NCBI GenBank assembly: GCA_022575985.1
Contig: JAKSXM010000263.1
Location: 10,396,001 to 10,460,000 of the forward strand
Reading direction: 5' to 3'
Length of the DNA stretch: 64,000 nucleotides
From: Anagrus nilaparvatae
Taxonomy: Eukaryota; Arthropoda; Insecta; Hymenoptera; Mymaridae
Shown here: piece by piece, positions 23,448 to 35,015 of the stretch
Position numbering within the stretch: position 1 is the first letter of the stretch
Layout of the letters: every line of letters begins with the position of its first letter
The notes under the pieces: generated by a model
The model's input: only the letters and a program-made list of their open reading frames with translations
Database searches by the model: none
What the model was told of the DNA's origin: nothing
Program-made: the position numbers and the translations under genes

Positions 23448-25554
23448 ATGCAAAATGATAAAAATTATATACCTCAGGCTGATAAGCCACTTCAAGAAGT
23501 GTCGAATTCAGCTATCAGTTCCGATCGGGTGAAAGCCCCGGTGGCTGGCACCGGCCCCATGGACTCTGAGGGGGGCCAACAATTTTGCATAGAGGCGGAT
23601 TTAACACCATCTTCCGCCCAGGGGGGATCACGAAACGAACTTCAAGCCATAGTTTTGCTTGAAGATATTCAGCAAATGCCAAAAAAGCGAAATGCACCAA
23701 ACAACGGTGCAAGGGATACCGTACCAAGCTATGCGGAGCACTTCAAATATCTAAAAGGCATACTACAGGGTACCAACAGCCTTGACCAAGGACAGGCCAT
23801 GGCACAAACAGTGATGGAAAGGCCTAATGCCTATCATAAGTTTATCACCGTTGTAAAGGATGCTATACAGGCAGTGGAAAAACACCACAAGGACATGAAG
23901 GAAGCAAATGACAAGATGACATACCATTGTTCAGAAGTCCAAAGAAATTGCGGCATGCCCATTAAAATGGGAGTGAAAGACCTCGATAATGCCCTTATCC
24001 AAATTGAGCTGATCGCGAAGAGACTGCGTGTGGAAACGCAAGAAATTGAGTCTGCTCTTGGGAAAGCATCGCAGAAAATGGCAAAGAGGGTCCGATCGCC
24101 TTCTTCTGAAGAGAATTCTCCAGAATCAAGGCAAATAAGCAAGATCTCCAAAAGATCCCTCCAAAATGCTATCGGTATAGCTACATCTGAGGAGGAGCAG
24201 CAAAAAAAACGCGAAGCTCCAGAAAGAAGAGGAGGAGGAAATGCTGCGTAAAGACACTCTGAGAAAAGAGCAAGAGCAGAGGAAGAAGGAAAAAGCGCGT
24301 TTGGAAAAGGAGGAAAAAGAGCGGCAGAAAAATGAGAAACTGCTCCAGGAAAAAACAAGTCTACTACAACTACACCAAAAGCAGAACCTGGAACAGAGGA
24401 AAGCAAAGGCGCCACCTAAAGAGCAGGGAGGAGAGCACCCCAACAGGGAGGACCCAAAGACGGCGCCTAACAACACCAAGGCGGACGGCCCACGGGATAA
24501 CTCTGGGACCTCCCCAAGGAAGGATAAAAAATCTCCCAAGCATTTGTCCAAAAAGGAAAGAAAGCAACAAAAGAAGCTTAGAAAATTGCAGCTTAGGCGT
24601 GGAAGCAACTCACCCGAAAATACGAATCAGCCATCTGAAACAACGCAGATGGCTGATGGAAGGGTGAACAATCAGGCGCAATCTCAGAGGCCAACGGACA
24701 AGGAGGAAAACTGGCAGGTAAATGGTAGAACGAAGAAGAAACCCAGAGCCAAGAGTGCCCAACAGGCTAAGAAACCTGCTGAAAAATTTCTTCCAAAAAT
24801 GGGAAGGCGCAGGTATAGGAAAAGGAAGGAAGCCTTCCAGATTACCCCAGCGGCGGGTAAGACGTACGAGGAAACGCTCATCGATCTAAAGCGCAATGTT
24901 AACCTCGAAGAAGCTGGAGCGAAGATTCACCGCGTCAGGAAAGCTCAAAATGGCAGTGTCCTGATCGAGTTGGAGGCAATCCAGGACCGCCAAAATCTGG
25001 AAGATGCGGCGAAATTAGTAACGGGCCCTGACTCGAATGTCCGGGATCTGATCCCAATGCTCAAGCTCAAAATTCGAGACTTGGATGGGGTCACGAAAGA
25101 GCAGGAGATACAGGAGGCCGTTGCCAAGGCTATTGGCATTGAAAATGGTGACTCTCTCGTGGTTAGCATTTTCAAAACCAAAGGCACGACTGGCCAGATG
25201 GCCATTGTGGAACTCTTGGAAGCGGACGCTTTACGCCTGGCCAAAAAGGGTAAAATCCAGATTGGCTGGGCATCGAGCAGGGTGCGACTTCGCGCGGACG
25301 TGAGGCGCTGTTTCGAATGCCTGGGCTACGGGCATAATCAGTATGTTTGTAAAGGTCCGGACAGAAGCAAGGCGTGCCTTAAATGTGGCGAAGATGGACA
25401 TAAAAGGGCAGAATGCAGCAAGGATAAGCCTAAGTGCTTCCTCTGCAAGTCCAGACAGGATAAGTGCTCCACGGAGCACTATCCAGGAGAGGGAAACTGC
25501 CCCAGTTACCGGGAGGCTCTGGCTGTGGCAAAAAACAGGTGTCATCGGAAATGA
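23448..25554 (+). CDS. LINE ORF1, gag-like nucleic-acid-binding protein (one frameshift)
   Basis: ORF1 binds LINE RNA and packages it for retrotransposition. It is read in two overlapping segments: 23448-24251 (267 codons) and 24241-25554 (437 codons). The second segment's frame is open back to an A8 run at 24202-24209, so one change of frame there would unify them into a protein of about 700 residues. The middle is a long highly charged Lys/Glu-rich region, likely coiled coil. The end has three zinc knuckles: CFECLGYGHNQYVC (from 25309), CLKCGEDGHKRAEC, and a third beginning CFLC. Three terminal CCHC-type knuckles are typical of R1/I-type ORF1. The stop overlaps the ORF2 start as ATGA at 25551-25554. 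Confidence 0.85.
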
Positions 25555-28109
25555 TCAAAGTTCTCCAAGGGAACATGAGACATGCCCGGGAAGCTGGTGC
25601 ACTGTTGGAGCAGATTGCCCGCGAAGAAGATTCAAATATCCTCTTACTAAGCGAGCAATCTTACAACATGAACCACAAGTACTGGGTTTCAGCTGGGTCA
25701 GCGTCGATCCCCGCTTGGCGAGGAGGGGCTACAAGCCCACGAGAGGCCGAAACCCTGGTTAAGAAAGTAACGTCTCTTACAGAAAGTAACAATCGTACAA
25801 CATGAACCACAAGTACTGGGTTTCAGCTGGGTCAGCGTCGATCCCCGCTTGGCGAGGAGGGACTACAAGCCCACGAAACCCTGGTTAAGAAAGTAACGTC
25901 CCTATACGCGGGGCTTGCGATGCCTCGATGCCTCGCTGCAGACTCTGGAAAGGGAGAAAACCAGTGTACTGGTGGACTCCCGAAATAGCTGAGCTCCGAA
26001 AGGAATGCCACAGGACGCGACGAAGGGCCCAACGAGCACGGGACAGACCCGAAGCTGCTGCACACTCCCAGGTACACAAGGACGCCAAACACCGACTGGC
26101 CAAGGCCATCCGTCAAAGCAAGGCTCAATGTCTGCGTTCATTACGCGAAGACGTAAACAAGGACCCCTGGGGCCTAGGTTACAAAGTCGTAATGGGCAAA
26201 TTGAACCGGGGGTCCGACAACATGATGGACGCGGCGTCGACTGAACGGATCGTCGGTGCTCTCTTCCCTGAAATGCCCATCCGGGAAAACCCGGTTGAGG
26301 TGATACCCAGGGAGGAAGTGCCGCTGTTCAGCGAAGGCGAGATGGTCAAGGCCACAAAGGCCATGAAAAATGGCAAGGCGCCAGGGTCGGACGGGATACC
26401 GGCGGAAGTGCTCAAAAGAGCGGTCAAAGTAATCCCTGGTATCCTGTTAAGCATGTTCAATGCTTGTTTGGTGGCTGGAGTATTCCCAAAGCAGTGGAAG
26501 GTGGCACGTCTCGTGCTCTTGAACAAGGGCAAGGGGGGATCCCCGGATTCTTCATCATCTTACAGACCTTTGTGTATGTTAAATACCATTGGTAAGGTAA
26601 TGGAGAGCTTGCTCCGGGCAAGGCTCAGAAGGGCAATCGAGGAGGGCGGTGGTCTCTCTGAGGAGCAGCATGGTTTTCGTGAAGGGCATTCCACGATAGA
26701 AGCCATTCGGCGTGTCGTGGATACCGTAGAGGCTGAGAGGGAAAAGCGGCCTGCAATTCGCAAGGACGTCCTTCTGGTAACGCTGGACGTCAAAAACGCT
26801 TTCAACTCGGCCAGGTGGTATGACATGATCCGGTCCCTCGAGTGCGATTTTCGGATACCCAGGTATCTGGGTAGCGTACTAAAGGATTACCTGCGGGACC
26901 GGAGACTGCTCTACGACACGCTCGACGGTAGGCGTGAAAGGGTTTTGAGTGCAGGCATCGCGCAAGGTTCGGTTCTCGGACCGGACCTGTGGAATGCCTT
27001 TTACGATGGCTTGTTGCGCGTCCACCTCCCGGAAGGAGTTTCCCTGATCGGGTACGCCGATGACGTGGCCCTGACCACAACTGGCAGGGACATGGAAGTG
27101 ACCCAGGAGAGGTTGAATCTAGTCATGAGACGGATCAACCTATGGATGGGCGATCACGGGCTCCAGCTTGTGATCCCAAAAACGGAGATCGTACTGCTGA
27201 CCCGTCGAAAGGTTCCTACCGACTTCGATGTAATTATCGACGACGGCGGAAACCCTCACACGATCCGAACCAGAACATCGGTAAACTTACCTGGGAGTTC
27301 AGCTTGATAACAAGCTGACCTTCTGGGAGCAATTTCAGAGGTCGTGTGAAAAGGCAGCGTCGGCCGCATCCTCCCTGTCAAGGCTCATGGCCAACATTGG
27401 GGGACCCAAACCAGGGAAGCGGAGGCTCCTGATGTCAGTCGTCAACTCTGTCCTGCTCTACGGATCAGAAGTCTGGGCAAAGACCACAGAAACTGCCAAG
27501 TACAGACGAAAAATATCGTCGGTACAGAGGCAGGCGGCAGTGAGGATCGCCTGTGGATACCACACGGTATCTCTAGAGGCGATCCAGGTTGTTGCTTCGG
27601 TGATACCCATTGACCTGCTAGCGTTGGAGCGGAAATTCATCTACGAGAACGTAGAAGAGCGCGAAGTGGCTTCCACTCGCGCTCGCTTCACCTCTATAAA
27701 AGCATGGAAGAAACGATGGAAAAAGAACCAAGAGAAAAATGCCCTGTGGACGCGCAGACTGATCTCAGACCTGCAGGCATGGATGGGACGACAGCATGGG
27801 GAGGTGGATTTCTATCTTATCTTATATTTAGCCACCTTAAGAACTGGGTTCTTAACGTTCCGTGTCATGTTGAAGCATTGGCATAAGGTGGCAACAAAGG
27901 AGTGCTTGCACTGTCCTGGCGTGGATGATACAGTAGAGCACACATTTTTCGAATGTGTTCGCTACTCGGAGGGGCGCCCGCCCTTCCCGATTTGGAGGCC
28001 GGAGACGGTGGTCCCGGAAATGCTACGGAGTTCCGAAAATTGGAACAAAGTAGCAGAGTACGTAAGGACCACCTTGTTGGAGAAGAAGGAGGAGGGCTTT
28101 CTATCGTAG
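25551..28109 (+). pseudogene. LINE ORF2 (endonuclease start, reverse transcriptase, C-terminal finger), damaged
   Basis: ORF2 normally encodes an APE-type endonuclease and a reverse transcriptase. It begins at 25551 with LQGNMRHA and LLLSEQ (the first catalytic blocks of the endonuclease). After about 45 codons the sequence runs into a duplicated segment and then resumes in the linker before the RT, so roughly 190 codons of the endonuclease are missing. A second frame (25928-27307) carries the RT: NGKAPGSDGIPAE, LLNKGKGG, EEQHGFREGHST, LVTLDVKNAFNSA, AQGSVLGPDLWNAFYDGLL, and catalytic YADD at 27053-27064. A small indel near 27285 ends this frame. The rest (27387-28109) holds LLYGSEVWAK and the C-terminal finger CLHCPGVDDTVEHTFFEC. 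Family usual length is about 1000-1100 residues. Non-functional as it stands. Confidence 0.88.
25663..25908 (+). repeat. Tandem duplication at the ORF2 deletion point
   Basis: ACAACATGAACCACAAGTAC starts two copies offset by 134 bp (25663 and 25797). Each runs through GGGTCAGCGTCGATCCCCGC to GTTAAGAAAGTAACGTC. The second copy lacks about 11 bp around CACGAGAGGCCGAAACCC. The duplicated unit joins the start of the endonuclease to sequence normally far downstream, so the internal deletion preceded the duplication. Confidence 0.9.
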
Positions 28110-28364
28110 AGAGCTCTCCTGCCCCTAGGCAGGGGGGAAGGCAGCGGCCAGCTGCCTAGGCTGCGCGTCCCAAACTGAAGTTATACCTGAAAAGGGAGTT
28201 CCGGTTTGGGACAAACAAGCACGGGGGGTTTAAAGTGTGTTTATCCAGTAAGAATCTGGGGCGTAGCCGGCGACCGCGTTCGCCGGTGGTCTGTACAACT
28301 GGGCGGTCATGGAAATTTAAGGCCCGCAAACACTCCATGGCTGATGTAAGATTCACATATTTCC

Positions 28365-28396
<32 letters not shown>
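28110..28396 (+). other. LINE 3' UTR and A29 tail
   Basis: Contains AGGCAGCGGCCAGCTGCCTA, a short palindrome, then GGAGTTCCGGTTTGGGACAA and a block ending TTCACATATTTCCCTT before the tail. The same order is found at 5390-5640 on the minus strand and, decayed, at 280-548. The long pure A-tail suggests recent insertion. Confidence 0.9.
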
Positions 28397-28398
<2 letters not shown>

Positions 28399-28407
28399 AA
28401 AATATGT

Positions 28408-29246
28408 AATAGAGGTTAGCTCAATTATTACTTAAATAACCTGCAAATTTATAAATATACTAATATGATAGTATAAACAATTTTCCAAAAATACAGTTAA
28501 AAAATCTAAAATATTAAAATTTTTGTATATTGAAGTAATTAAGCATTAAATAAAGTCAAGAACACTTTTAGACGTATCAAAACAGTAATTATTGTAGCTT
28601 TTCTATCAATACACTTATTGACATTGTTAGGCACTCAAAAATATAAACAAATCTATAAATAAAAAATTCTGTAGAGTTCTTAAATAATCTAAGTTTTCCT
28701 CCGTTTGAGGGCGCTAACAAACTTGCGGGAATTTTCAGCAAAATATTCAAATGTACAATATATATAATATAATCTAGTATATTCAATTATTACTATATAT
28801 CTCATCTAATGATTTATATTGCAATTTTAAATTCAGCTAAAGCATTAATATAAAATTTTTTTTATTTTTCATGTTCTTTAAATATTATTATTAATTTATA
28901 CAATTTAATTTTTAATAGAATAACTAAATAAAAATCGTATGAAATAATCGTTTTCATTGAAATGATTACCTCATCAAATATGATTAAAAACGAAAATAAA
29001 TTATGAAAAAAAATTTGATTAAATAAATGAGTTAATTATATTTAAGGTAAAAATAGTCTTCATGATTTGAACCTAAAAATGTACGAAAATTTTTATTTTA
29101 TTGATTTGTATATGGATATATATATATATATATACATAATAAAACTGCCAAAATTTAAAATATTAAAGACATCTTTCCGAAAGACTCTTCTTTATATTAG
29201 CATTAATTTAAAAAAAATTATTCTTTAAATTAAAAGTCCCTTATGT
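28408..29246. other. AT-rich spacer
   Basis: No gene recognised; a (TA)n run lies near 29117. Confidence 0.5.
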
Positions 29247-31448
29247 ATATGGGCACGTCCAGGGAAGAACGACCAGCCGAAAAATAAAAAATAAAAAAAA
29301 AATTTTTTTTGTGTCACTTTTTACCTGAGATTTGTGAAACCGCTCCTATTTTAGACTTCCTGATGCATTATTTTGATATACGGCTGCTCCAAAGTTGGAT
29401 TTTTTCATTTTTTTGATTTCAGCTGCCCAGTTCAACCTAAAATAACTCTGAACCATTTAACTTTTTATATATACATATGATTGGGAAAAAGTTTTATTTT
29501 TACCTGAACTACTAAAAAAAAAAAAAATTTTCCATTTTGACTTATTCCACTTTTTTTTCTCCTCGACGGTAGCTTTCAAACATCCAGAAAATTTGTTTCG
29601 CCATGATTTTTTTCAACTTTTTTCTTCTCAAAATTCACTTCAAAGGGTCTAATTTACATCCTGAAAGTCCTGAGATGTGATAGGCAATGATCGGTCCACA
29701 ATCTTAAAACTTGGTTCTTCCGTTTCCCTAAAAATCCATAAAAATGTTAAATATTAAAGCGTAAAATCATTAAAATACTAAATTTAACCTTACCAAATGA
29801 TTTCTTCTGTTAAATCTTCACTATCAGGACCACATAAACTTGTTGTAACATATCAATAGGATCATCTAACATTTCTGATGCTAAAACACCCAAGATCAGC
29901 CTCGCGTCAGCATCCAAAAATAGAAAAAAACTGAAAAAAAATGATTCTGGTTAAAAATAACTACAAAAATAATTATAAACTATTAAAAAAGACTGAAAAA
30001 TATTTAAATTAACTTACCAAATATGTTTATAAGCAAATTAGAACTTTAGAACTCCATGCTGACAAAATCTGGAACCTGGAAAAAAAGTTAAACAAAGAAA
30101 TTAATTCTTAAATTTTTAAAAAAAGTTTCATAAAAAAATTTTATACTTATCTGATCTCTATTTTCCTGGTGCAACTTCATCTTCTTGATATAAATTAGTA
30201 CCTGAAAAAAATAATTAACAATAATTAACAACAATATGTGTATTATACCAGTTTTTTATAAAATTGAAATTATAGCAGAAGACAAAATATTGCAATCTCC
30301 TCATGCAGGAATACATAAAAAAAAATATGAAACCAACAAATGATAAAGTAGTTTCTTTTTGGTTTCTTTTAATTCCCATGAGTAGGCGACTTTGATTGCA
30401 ATATTTTGTCTTCTGCTATAATTTCAATTTTATAAAAAACTGGTATAATATGTACACATATTGTTGTTAATTATTGTTAATTATTTTTTTCAGGTACTAA
30501 TTTATATCAAGAAGATGAAGTTGCTCCAGGAAAATAGAGATCAGATAAGTATAAAATTTTTTTATGAAACTTTTTTTAAAAATTTAAGAATTAATCTCTT
30601 TGTTTAACTTTTTTTCCAGGTTCCAGATTTTGTCAGCATGGAGTTCTAAAGTTCTAATTTGCTTATAAACATATTTGGTAAGTTAATTTAAATATTTTTC
30701 AGTCTTTTTTAATAGTTTATAATTATTTTTGTAGTTATTTTTAACCAGAATCATTTTTTTTCAGTTTTTTTCTATTTTTGGATGCTGACGCGAGGCTGAT
30801 CTTGGGTGTTTTAGCATCAGAAATGTTAGATGATCCTATTGATATGTTACAACAAGTTTATGTGGTCCTGATAGTGAAGATTTAACAGAAGAAATCATTT
30901 GGTAAGGTTAAATTTAGTATTTTAATGATTTTACGCTTTAATATTTAACATTTTTATGGATTTTTAGGGAAACGGAAGAACCAAGTTTTAAGATTGTGGA
31001 CCGATTATTGCCTATCACATCTCAGGACTTTCAGGATGTAAATTAGACCCTTTGAAGTGAATTTTGAGAAGAAAAAAGTTGAAAAAAATCATGGCGAAAC
31101 AAATTTTCTGGATGTTTGAAAGCTACCGTCGAGGAGAAAAAAAAGTGGAATAAGTCAAAATGGAAAATTTTTTTTTTTTTTAGTAGTTCAGGTAAAAATA
31201 AAACTTTTTCCTAATCATATGTATATATAAAAAGTTAAATGGTTCAGAGTTATTTTAGGTTGAACTGGGCAGCTGAAATCAAAAAAATGAAAAAATCCAA
31301 CTTTGGAGCAGCCGTATATCAAAATAATGCATCAGGAAGTCTAAAATAGGAGCGGTTTCACAAATCTCAGGTAAAAAGTGACACAAAAAAAATTTTTTTT
31401 TTATTTTTTATTTTTCGGCTGGTCGTTCTTCCCTGGACGTGCCCATAT
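29247..31448. mobile_element. 2.2 kb near-perfect palindromic element, copy A
   Basis: The ends read ATATGGGCACGTCCAGGGAA and TTCCCTGGACGTGCCCATAT. The arms, of about 1.05 kb each, look nearly identical, with an approximately 110-bp loop at about 30298-30405. The element lies in TA-rich sequence. Each arm contains a mirrored series of exon-like segments bounded by splice-like sites. A second copy is at 37201-39405. Long terminal inverted repeats with no transposase point to a non-autonomous DNA transposon, superfamily unknown. Confidence 0.92.
30765..31046 (+). pseudogene. Captured spliced-gene fragment in the palindrome arm
   Basis: Exon-like segment 30765-30901 follows a T-rich tract ending in CAG and reads LDADARLILGVLASEMLDDP then IDMLQQVY. 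After a one-base frame change it continues GPDSEDLTEEIIW. It ends at a GTAAGG donor (30902). The intron (66 bp) ends TTTTTAG and the next segment (30968-31046) continues in phase through ETEEPSFKIVDRLL to QDFQDVN and a stop. The split tryptophan codon across the junction (TG|G) supports real splicing ancestry. Two earlier splice-bounded segments (from 30494 and about 30620) lie upstream. I do not recognise the protein. The same segments, reversed, occupy the left arm, and both arms of copy B carry the same frame change. Confidence 0.6.
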
Positions 31449-31564
31449 ATATATATGTCTGTATGTATATTTTTTATATACATATATAATATATATATTT
31501 ATCTATATAATTTCAGTTTTACATAAAATCTTGCATAAAATTTTAATGTTTTTCTCTTTCTATA

Positions 31565-31601
31565 AAAATTATATCAGATATATATATATATATATATATA
31601 T
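31565..31601. repeat. (TA)n tract between two palindromic elements
   Basis: TA repeats immediately left of the 31.6 kb palindrome; similar tracts flank its right side (32644-32655). Confidence 0.9.
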
Positions 31602-32646
31602 ATGGGCGATTATTTCTCAACCCGGCCACCCCCCTCTGTACAAAAATGGTGGCAACTTAAAAAGATTTTGGATTTCTCAAATTGACTGGAAAAGGGTCTA
31701 GTTTTTTATTCTCATTGGCCTTTTCAACTCTGTAAATCTACTGTGCCCATTTTAGGCACTGAGCGGCGGCAGGTCGACATTTTAAAAACAGAAAAATTTA
31801 AATAAAAGTAGATTAACGGTAAGTTTAAAAAAAATTTTTTTTCTTAAAAGTCGTTTTTCATTAAAACAAAGAAAATGAGACCACTTGCGTGGTAATTGGT
31901 TGATTTCTTAAAAAGTTTTGTGGGAGCTATGTGGTTTTTAAAAATGGGTTAAAAATGGCTACTTTGACTGATGATTTCTCTGAACCTACATATTCAAAAT
32001 AAAAAAGTTTTAGTGCAAAATGGTAGTCTTTTGATACATAATAAGTGTGCCAAATATTAGGGGATTTGATAGAGTAGTTTCGGATTTAGCAATTTTCGGG
32101 TATTAATTCTCTTAAAAAAATGGGTCAAAATTTGTCTCAGAATTACCCTTAAAATTGCTAAATCCGAAACTGCTCAATCAAATCCCTTGATATTTGGCAC
32201 ACTTATTATGTATCAAATGACTACCATTTTGCACTAAAACTTTTTTATTTTGGATATGTAGGTTCAGAGATATCATCAGTCAAAGTATCCGTTTTTTACC
32301 CATTTTTAAAAACCACATAACACCCACAAAACTTTTTAAGAAATCAACCAATTACCACGCAAGTGGTCTTATTTTCTTTGTTTTAATAAGTAACAACTTT
32401 TAAGAGAAAAAAATTTCAAAAAACTTACCGTTAATCTACTTTTATATCAATTTTTCTGTTTTTAAAATGTCGACCTGCCGCCGCTCAGTGCCTAAAATGG
32501 GCACAGTAGATTTACAGAGTTGAAAAGGCCAATGAGAATAAAAAACTAGACCCTTTTCCAGTAAATTTGAGAAAACCAAAATCTTTTCAAGTTGCCACCA
32601 TTTTTGGGCAGAGGGGGGTGGCCGGGTTGAGAAATAATCGCCCATA
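31600..32646. mobile_element. 1.05 kb palindromic element with ATATGGGCG ends
   Basis: The left end ATATGGGCGATTATTTCTCA is mirrored on the right (TGAGAAATAATCGCCCATAT). The next block, GGCCACCCCCCTCT, is shared with the 40.7 kb palindrome. Arms of about 500 bp include CACTGAGCGGCGGCAGGTCG and TGGTAATTGGTTGATTTCTT and their inverses. The centre is near 32123. It is inserted in (TA)n. No coding content recognised. Confidence 0.92.
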
Positions 32647-32947
32647 TATATATATGCAGAATATATATTTAAAATATATATAATACAATTATTTCTTACG
32701 TATAGATTACGTGAAAAGTAAAAAAATTAAGTGTAAAACACTTTAAATTCAAAATATAAAATTTTTGAATTTTCGTTAATTTTCAAATTTTGTTAAATTT
32801 GCGCTTTTGGCTGAGAGCTAATTTGTAAAAAAAAAATCAAAAAAGCCGCAGTGACACATGAATTTAGATACTTCTAGAAGTGGTTTAAAACCGGTTTTAA
32901 GTGAATAGCTCAAAAATTGAGTCCAAGAGCGATTTTTGGCTTTTTTG
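32647..32947. other. AT-rich spacer
   Basis: Nothing recognised. Confidence 0.4.
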
Positions 32948-33690
32948 CCGCACTGTGGGCGGATAAAAAAACGGAAAGAAAGAACTTTCTACATTACCTG
33001 GGGGTTTTCGAGGTTGAGGAAAACGTTTTTATGAATGAAAATTTCCATTTCTTCACCACAGCATATTTCTGATTTTTCAAGATGGCGGATTAAAAAAACG
33101 GATAGAAAGAACTTTCTACATTACCTGGGGGTTTTCGAAGATGAAAAAAACGTTTCAATGAATGAAAATTTTCATTTTTTTTACCACAGCTTATTAACCC
33201 ATTAGCGCCGGCGTGAGCGTCACACCACTGCCGCTCAGATTTTTGCTTATAAAAAGGGTAAAAAAATTATTTTTTTAAAAATTAAAGTCTTTCATTACTA
33301 AAAAGGACTTGCTTTACAAGATTCTGGGGTCAGATTTTTAATATTATTGACCGTTCATTAAATATGGTGGCCATAAAAAATACAAAAAATCGATAATTGA
33401 TACAAAATTAAAAATCTGACCTCGGAATCTTGTAAAGCAATTCCTTTTTAGTAAAGGAAGACTTTAATTTTTTAAAAAGATCATTTTTTTACCCGTTTTA
33501 TAAGCAAAAATCCGAGCTACATTGGTGTGGTCACGCCGGCGCTAATGGGTTAATAAGCTGTGGTAAAAAAAATGAAAATTTTCATTCATTGAAACGTTGT
33601 TCTCATCCTCGAAAACCCCCAGGTAATGTAGAAAGTTCTTTCTTTCCGTTTTTTTAATTTGCCATCTTGGAAAATCGGAAAATATGCTGG
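32948..33690. repeat. Inverted repeat with a tandem-duplicated left arm
   Basis: The block AGAAAGAACTTTCTACATTACCTGGGGGTTTTCGA occurs twice in direct order on the left (about 32967 and 33101) and once inverted on the right (about 33605-33650). The inner edges of the arms meet as CCACAGCTTA and TAAGCTGTGG around a TTAA, which is now occupied by a piggyBac-type MITE. CAAGATGGCGG phrases at 33078 and its relatives recall the 42.5 kb array. Confidence 0.8.
33194..33553. mobile_element. piggyBac-type MITE inserted at the centre of a palindrome
   Basis: TTAA at 33194-33197 and 33550-33553 encloses perfect 19-bp inverted ends, CCCATTAGCGCCGGCGTGA and its inverse. The arms of about 150 bp are near inverse copies. 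The CCCATTA start is shared with the MITE at 16463-16702. Removing the insert would leave a TTAA at the exact dyad of the outer palindrome. Confidence 0.92.
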
Positions 33691-34038
33691 GGTTAAAAAA
33701 TATTTTTCTCAGCCACAATAAAACATTAATGTCATATAAAATTGGAAATTTTTTAGCACTCTTTTTTTCGACTCAAACCACCAAAAAAAACAAAGTTAAT
33801 AAAGTGTAATCATAAAATAACTCCAATTTCCAAAAGCTTACTTTAAGGCTGTTTTATACTTTTAAAGTGACAATAGCATGCTCTCAACTTTTTAAATTGT
33901 AAAAACATATCAGCGCGCCCCTCTTTAAATTGTTATCTGCTGCTACTCTCACTTTGTAAATGTAGCTTCTAGTTATCGCCACTTTACAGCGCCCAGGCTT
34001 CCACTTTCATTTATGAGGGTACTTATATATATTATTAA
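33691..34038. other. Unassigned spacer
   Basis: No supported feature. Confidence 0.4.
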
Positions 34039-35015
34039 CATGAAACATGTTTATAGAGAGGGTACCTCAAGAACTTGAAATATAAGGGGGGGGGGGGTCA
34101 AATGAAACTTATTAACATTAATTAATGAGACTTACAAAAATATTAATTTAATTATTTCAAGGTGGCGCATGGTATTAGGTCCGTATATTTTAGGGTGACA
34201 TCAGAGGGGGGCATAACTAATTAATTAAATTTTATTATTTATTTTGTAGATATGTAAATATTTAGAAGTTATTATTAATAATAATGCATTTTCTTATATA
34301 ATGAGTGCGGTGTAAACAAAATTTTTTAAATTCAAAACATTTTATTGAATGGGGCCCGCGATTAAAATTATGTGTTTATAATTTGATCGGCAACTATTGT
34401 ATTTTTTTCTTGGAAAAGTTTCTATTTTTGTTAAATAACACGTGTGTATAATTTTATCTAAAAAGATTCGTTATTGAATTAGTACAAAGTAAAACAATAT
34501 CAACTCCCATAAGAACGTGGTTGTTAACCTTAAAATTGTTCAGTTATTTATTTCTTTCTTAATTGATCGGGAACCTGAGTATTTTTTGGGATCAATGGGT
34601 CTGTTTTTTAATTACCTTCATCTCCAGTAAATTTTACTTCATATTTTTCGTTTTTCATAAACTCCGTGAGCCACCTTAAATGTTTGAAATTAATTAAATA
34701 AAATTAAACTTATAACAGCTCTAATGGAAAATATAAAAGTTTTATAACTTGTTCGACTTATAAATAAACCATTTCAAAAAAATTTTTTTGTTGAATAAGA
34801 TTTGCAAATAAAAAATATCAGTGTTAAATCGGAAGTAATAATCGCTTAGTTTGGTAAAAACTAAACGAAATTTGCAAAAAGCAAGTGATATTTATTGCTG
34901 CATTACTAATAGGGTAAATTTACTAGAGAATGAGTAATGATTCAAGAACATTACTATAGTAACATTTTCCATGCATTTAGGGTTGTTGAGTTTACACAAA
35001 CCAGTTATAAGTTCT
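34039..35015. repeat. Relative of the 1.2 kb inverted-terminus element
   Basis: The left end CATGAAACATGTTTATAGAG with a G-run and TCAAATGAAACTTA matches 1189-1650. The right end AACATTTTCCATGCATTTAG followed by TTTACACAAACCAGTTATAA matches 1868-1915. The middle is largely unrelated or strongly diverged, and the minisatellite is not expanded here. Confidence 0.55.

Larger units (their letters stand above)
22001..28396 (+). mobile_element. Structurally full-length R1-clade LINE
   Basis: CTAAAATATGT flanks the element at 21990-22000 and 28397-28407. The element begins GGGGTGGTTGGG and ends in an uninterrupted A29 tail (28368-28396). It has a 1.45 kb GC-richer 5' UTR, a gag-like ORF1, ORF2 with endonuclease start, reverse transcriptase and a C-terminal zinc finger, and a 3' UTR shared with the copies at 5.4 kb and 0.2 kb. 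It is far more GC-rich than its surroundings. Both ORFs carry frame changes and most of the endonuclease is missing. It is not inserted in rDNA, so it is not behaving as a 28S-specific R1 element. Confidence 0.9.

Noticed and set aside
23515..24896. Long minus-strand open frames of 70-193 codons
   Set aside because: They are antisense shadows of the Lys/Glu-rich LINE ORF1.
22001..28396. R1 element specific for 28S rDNA
   Set aside because: The flanks are AT-rich non-ribosomal sequence with an ordinary 11-bp duplication; only the clade assignment is supported.
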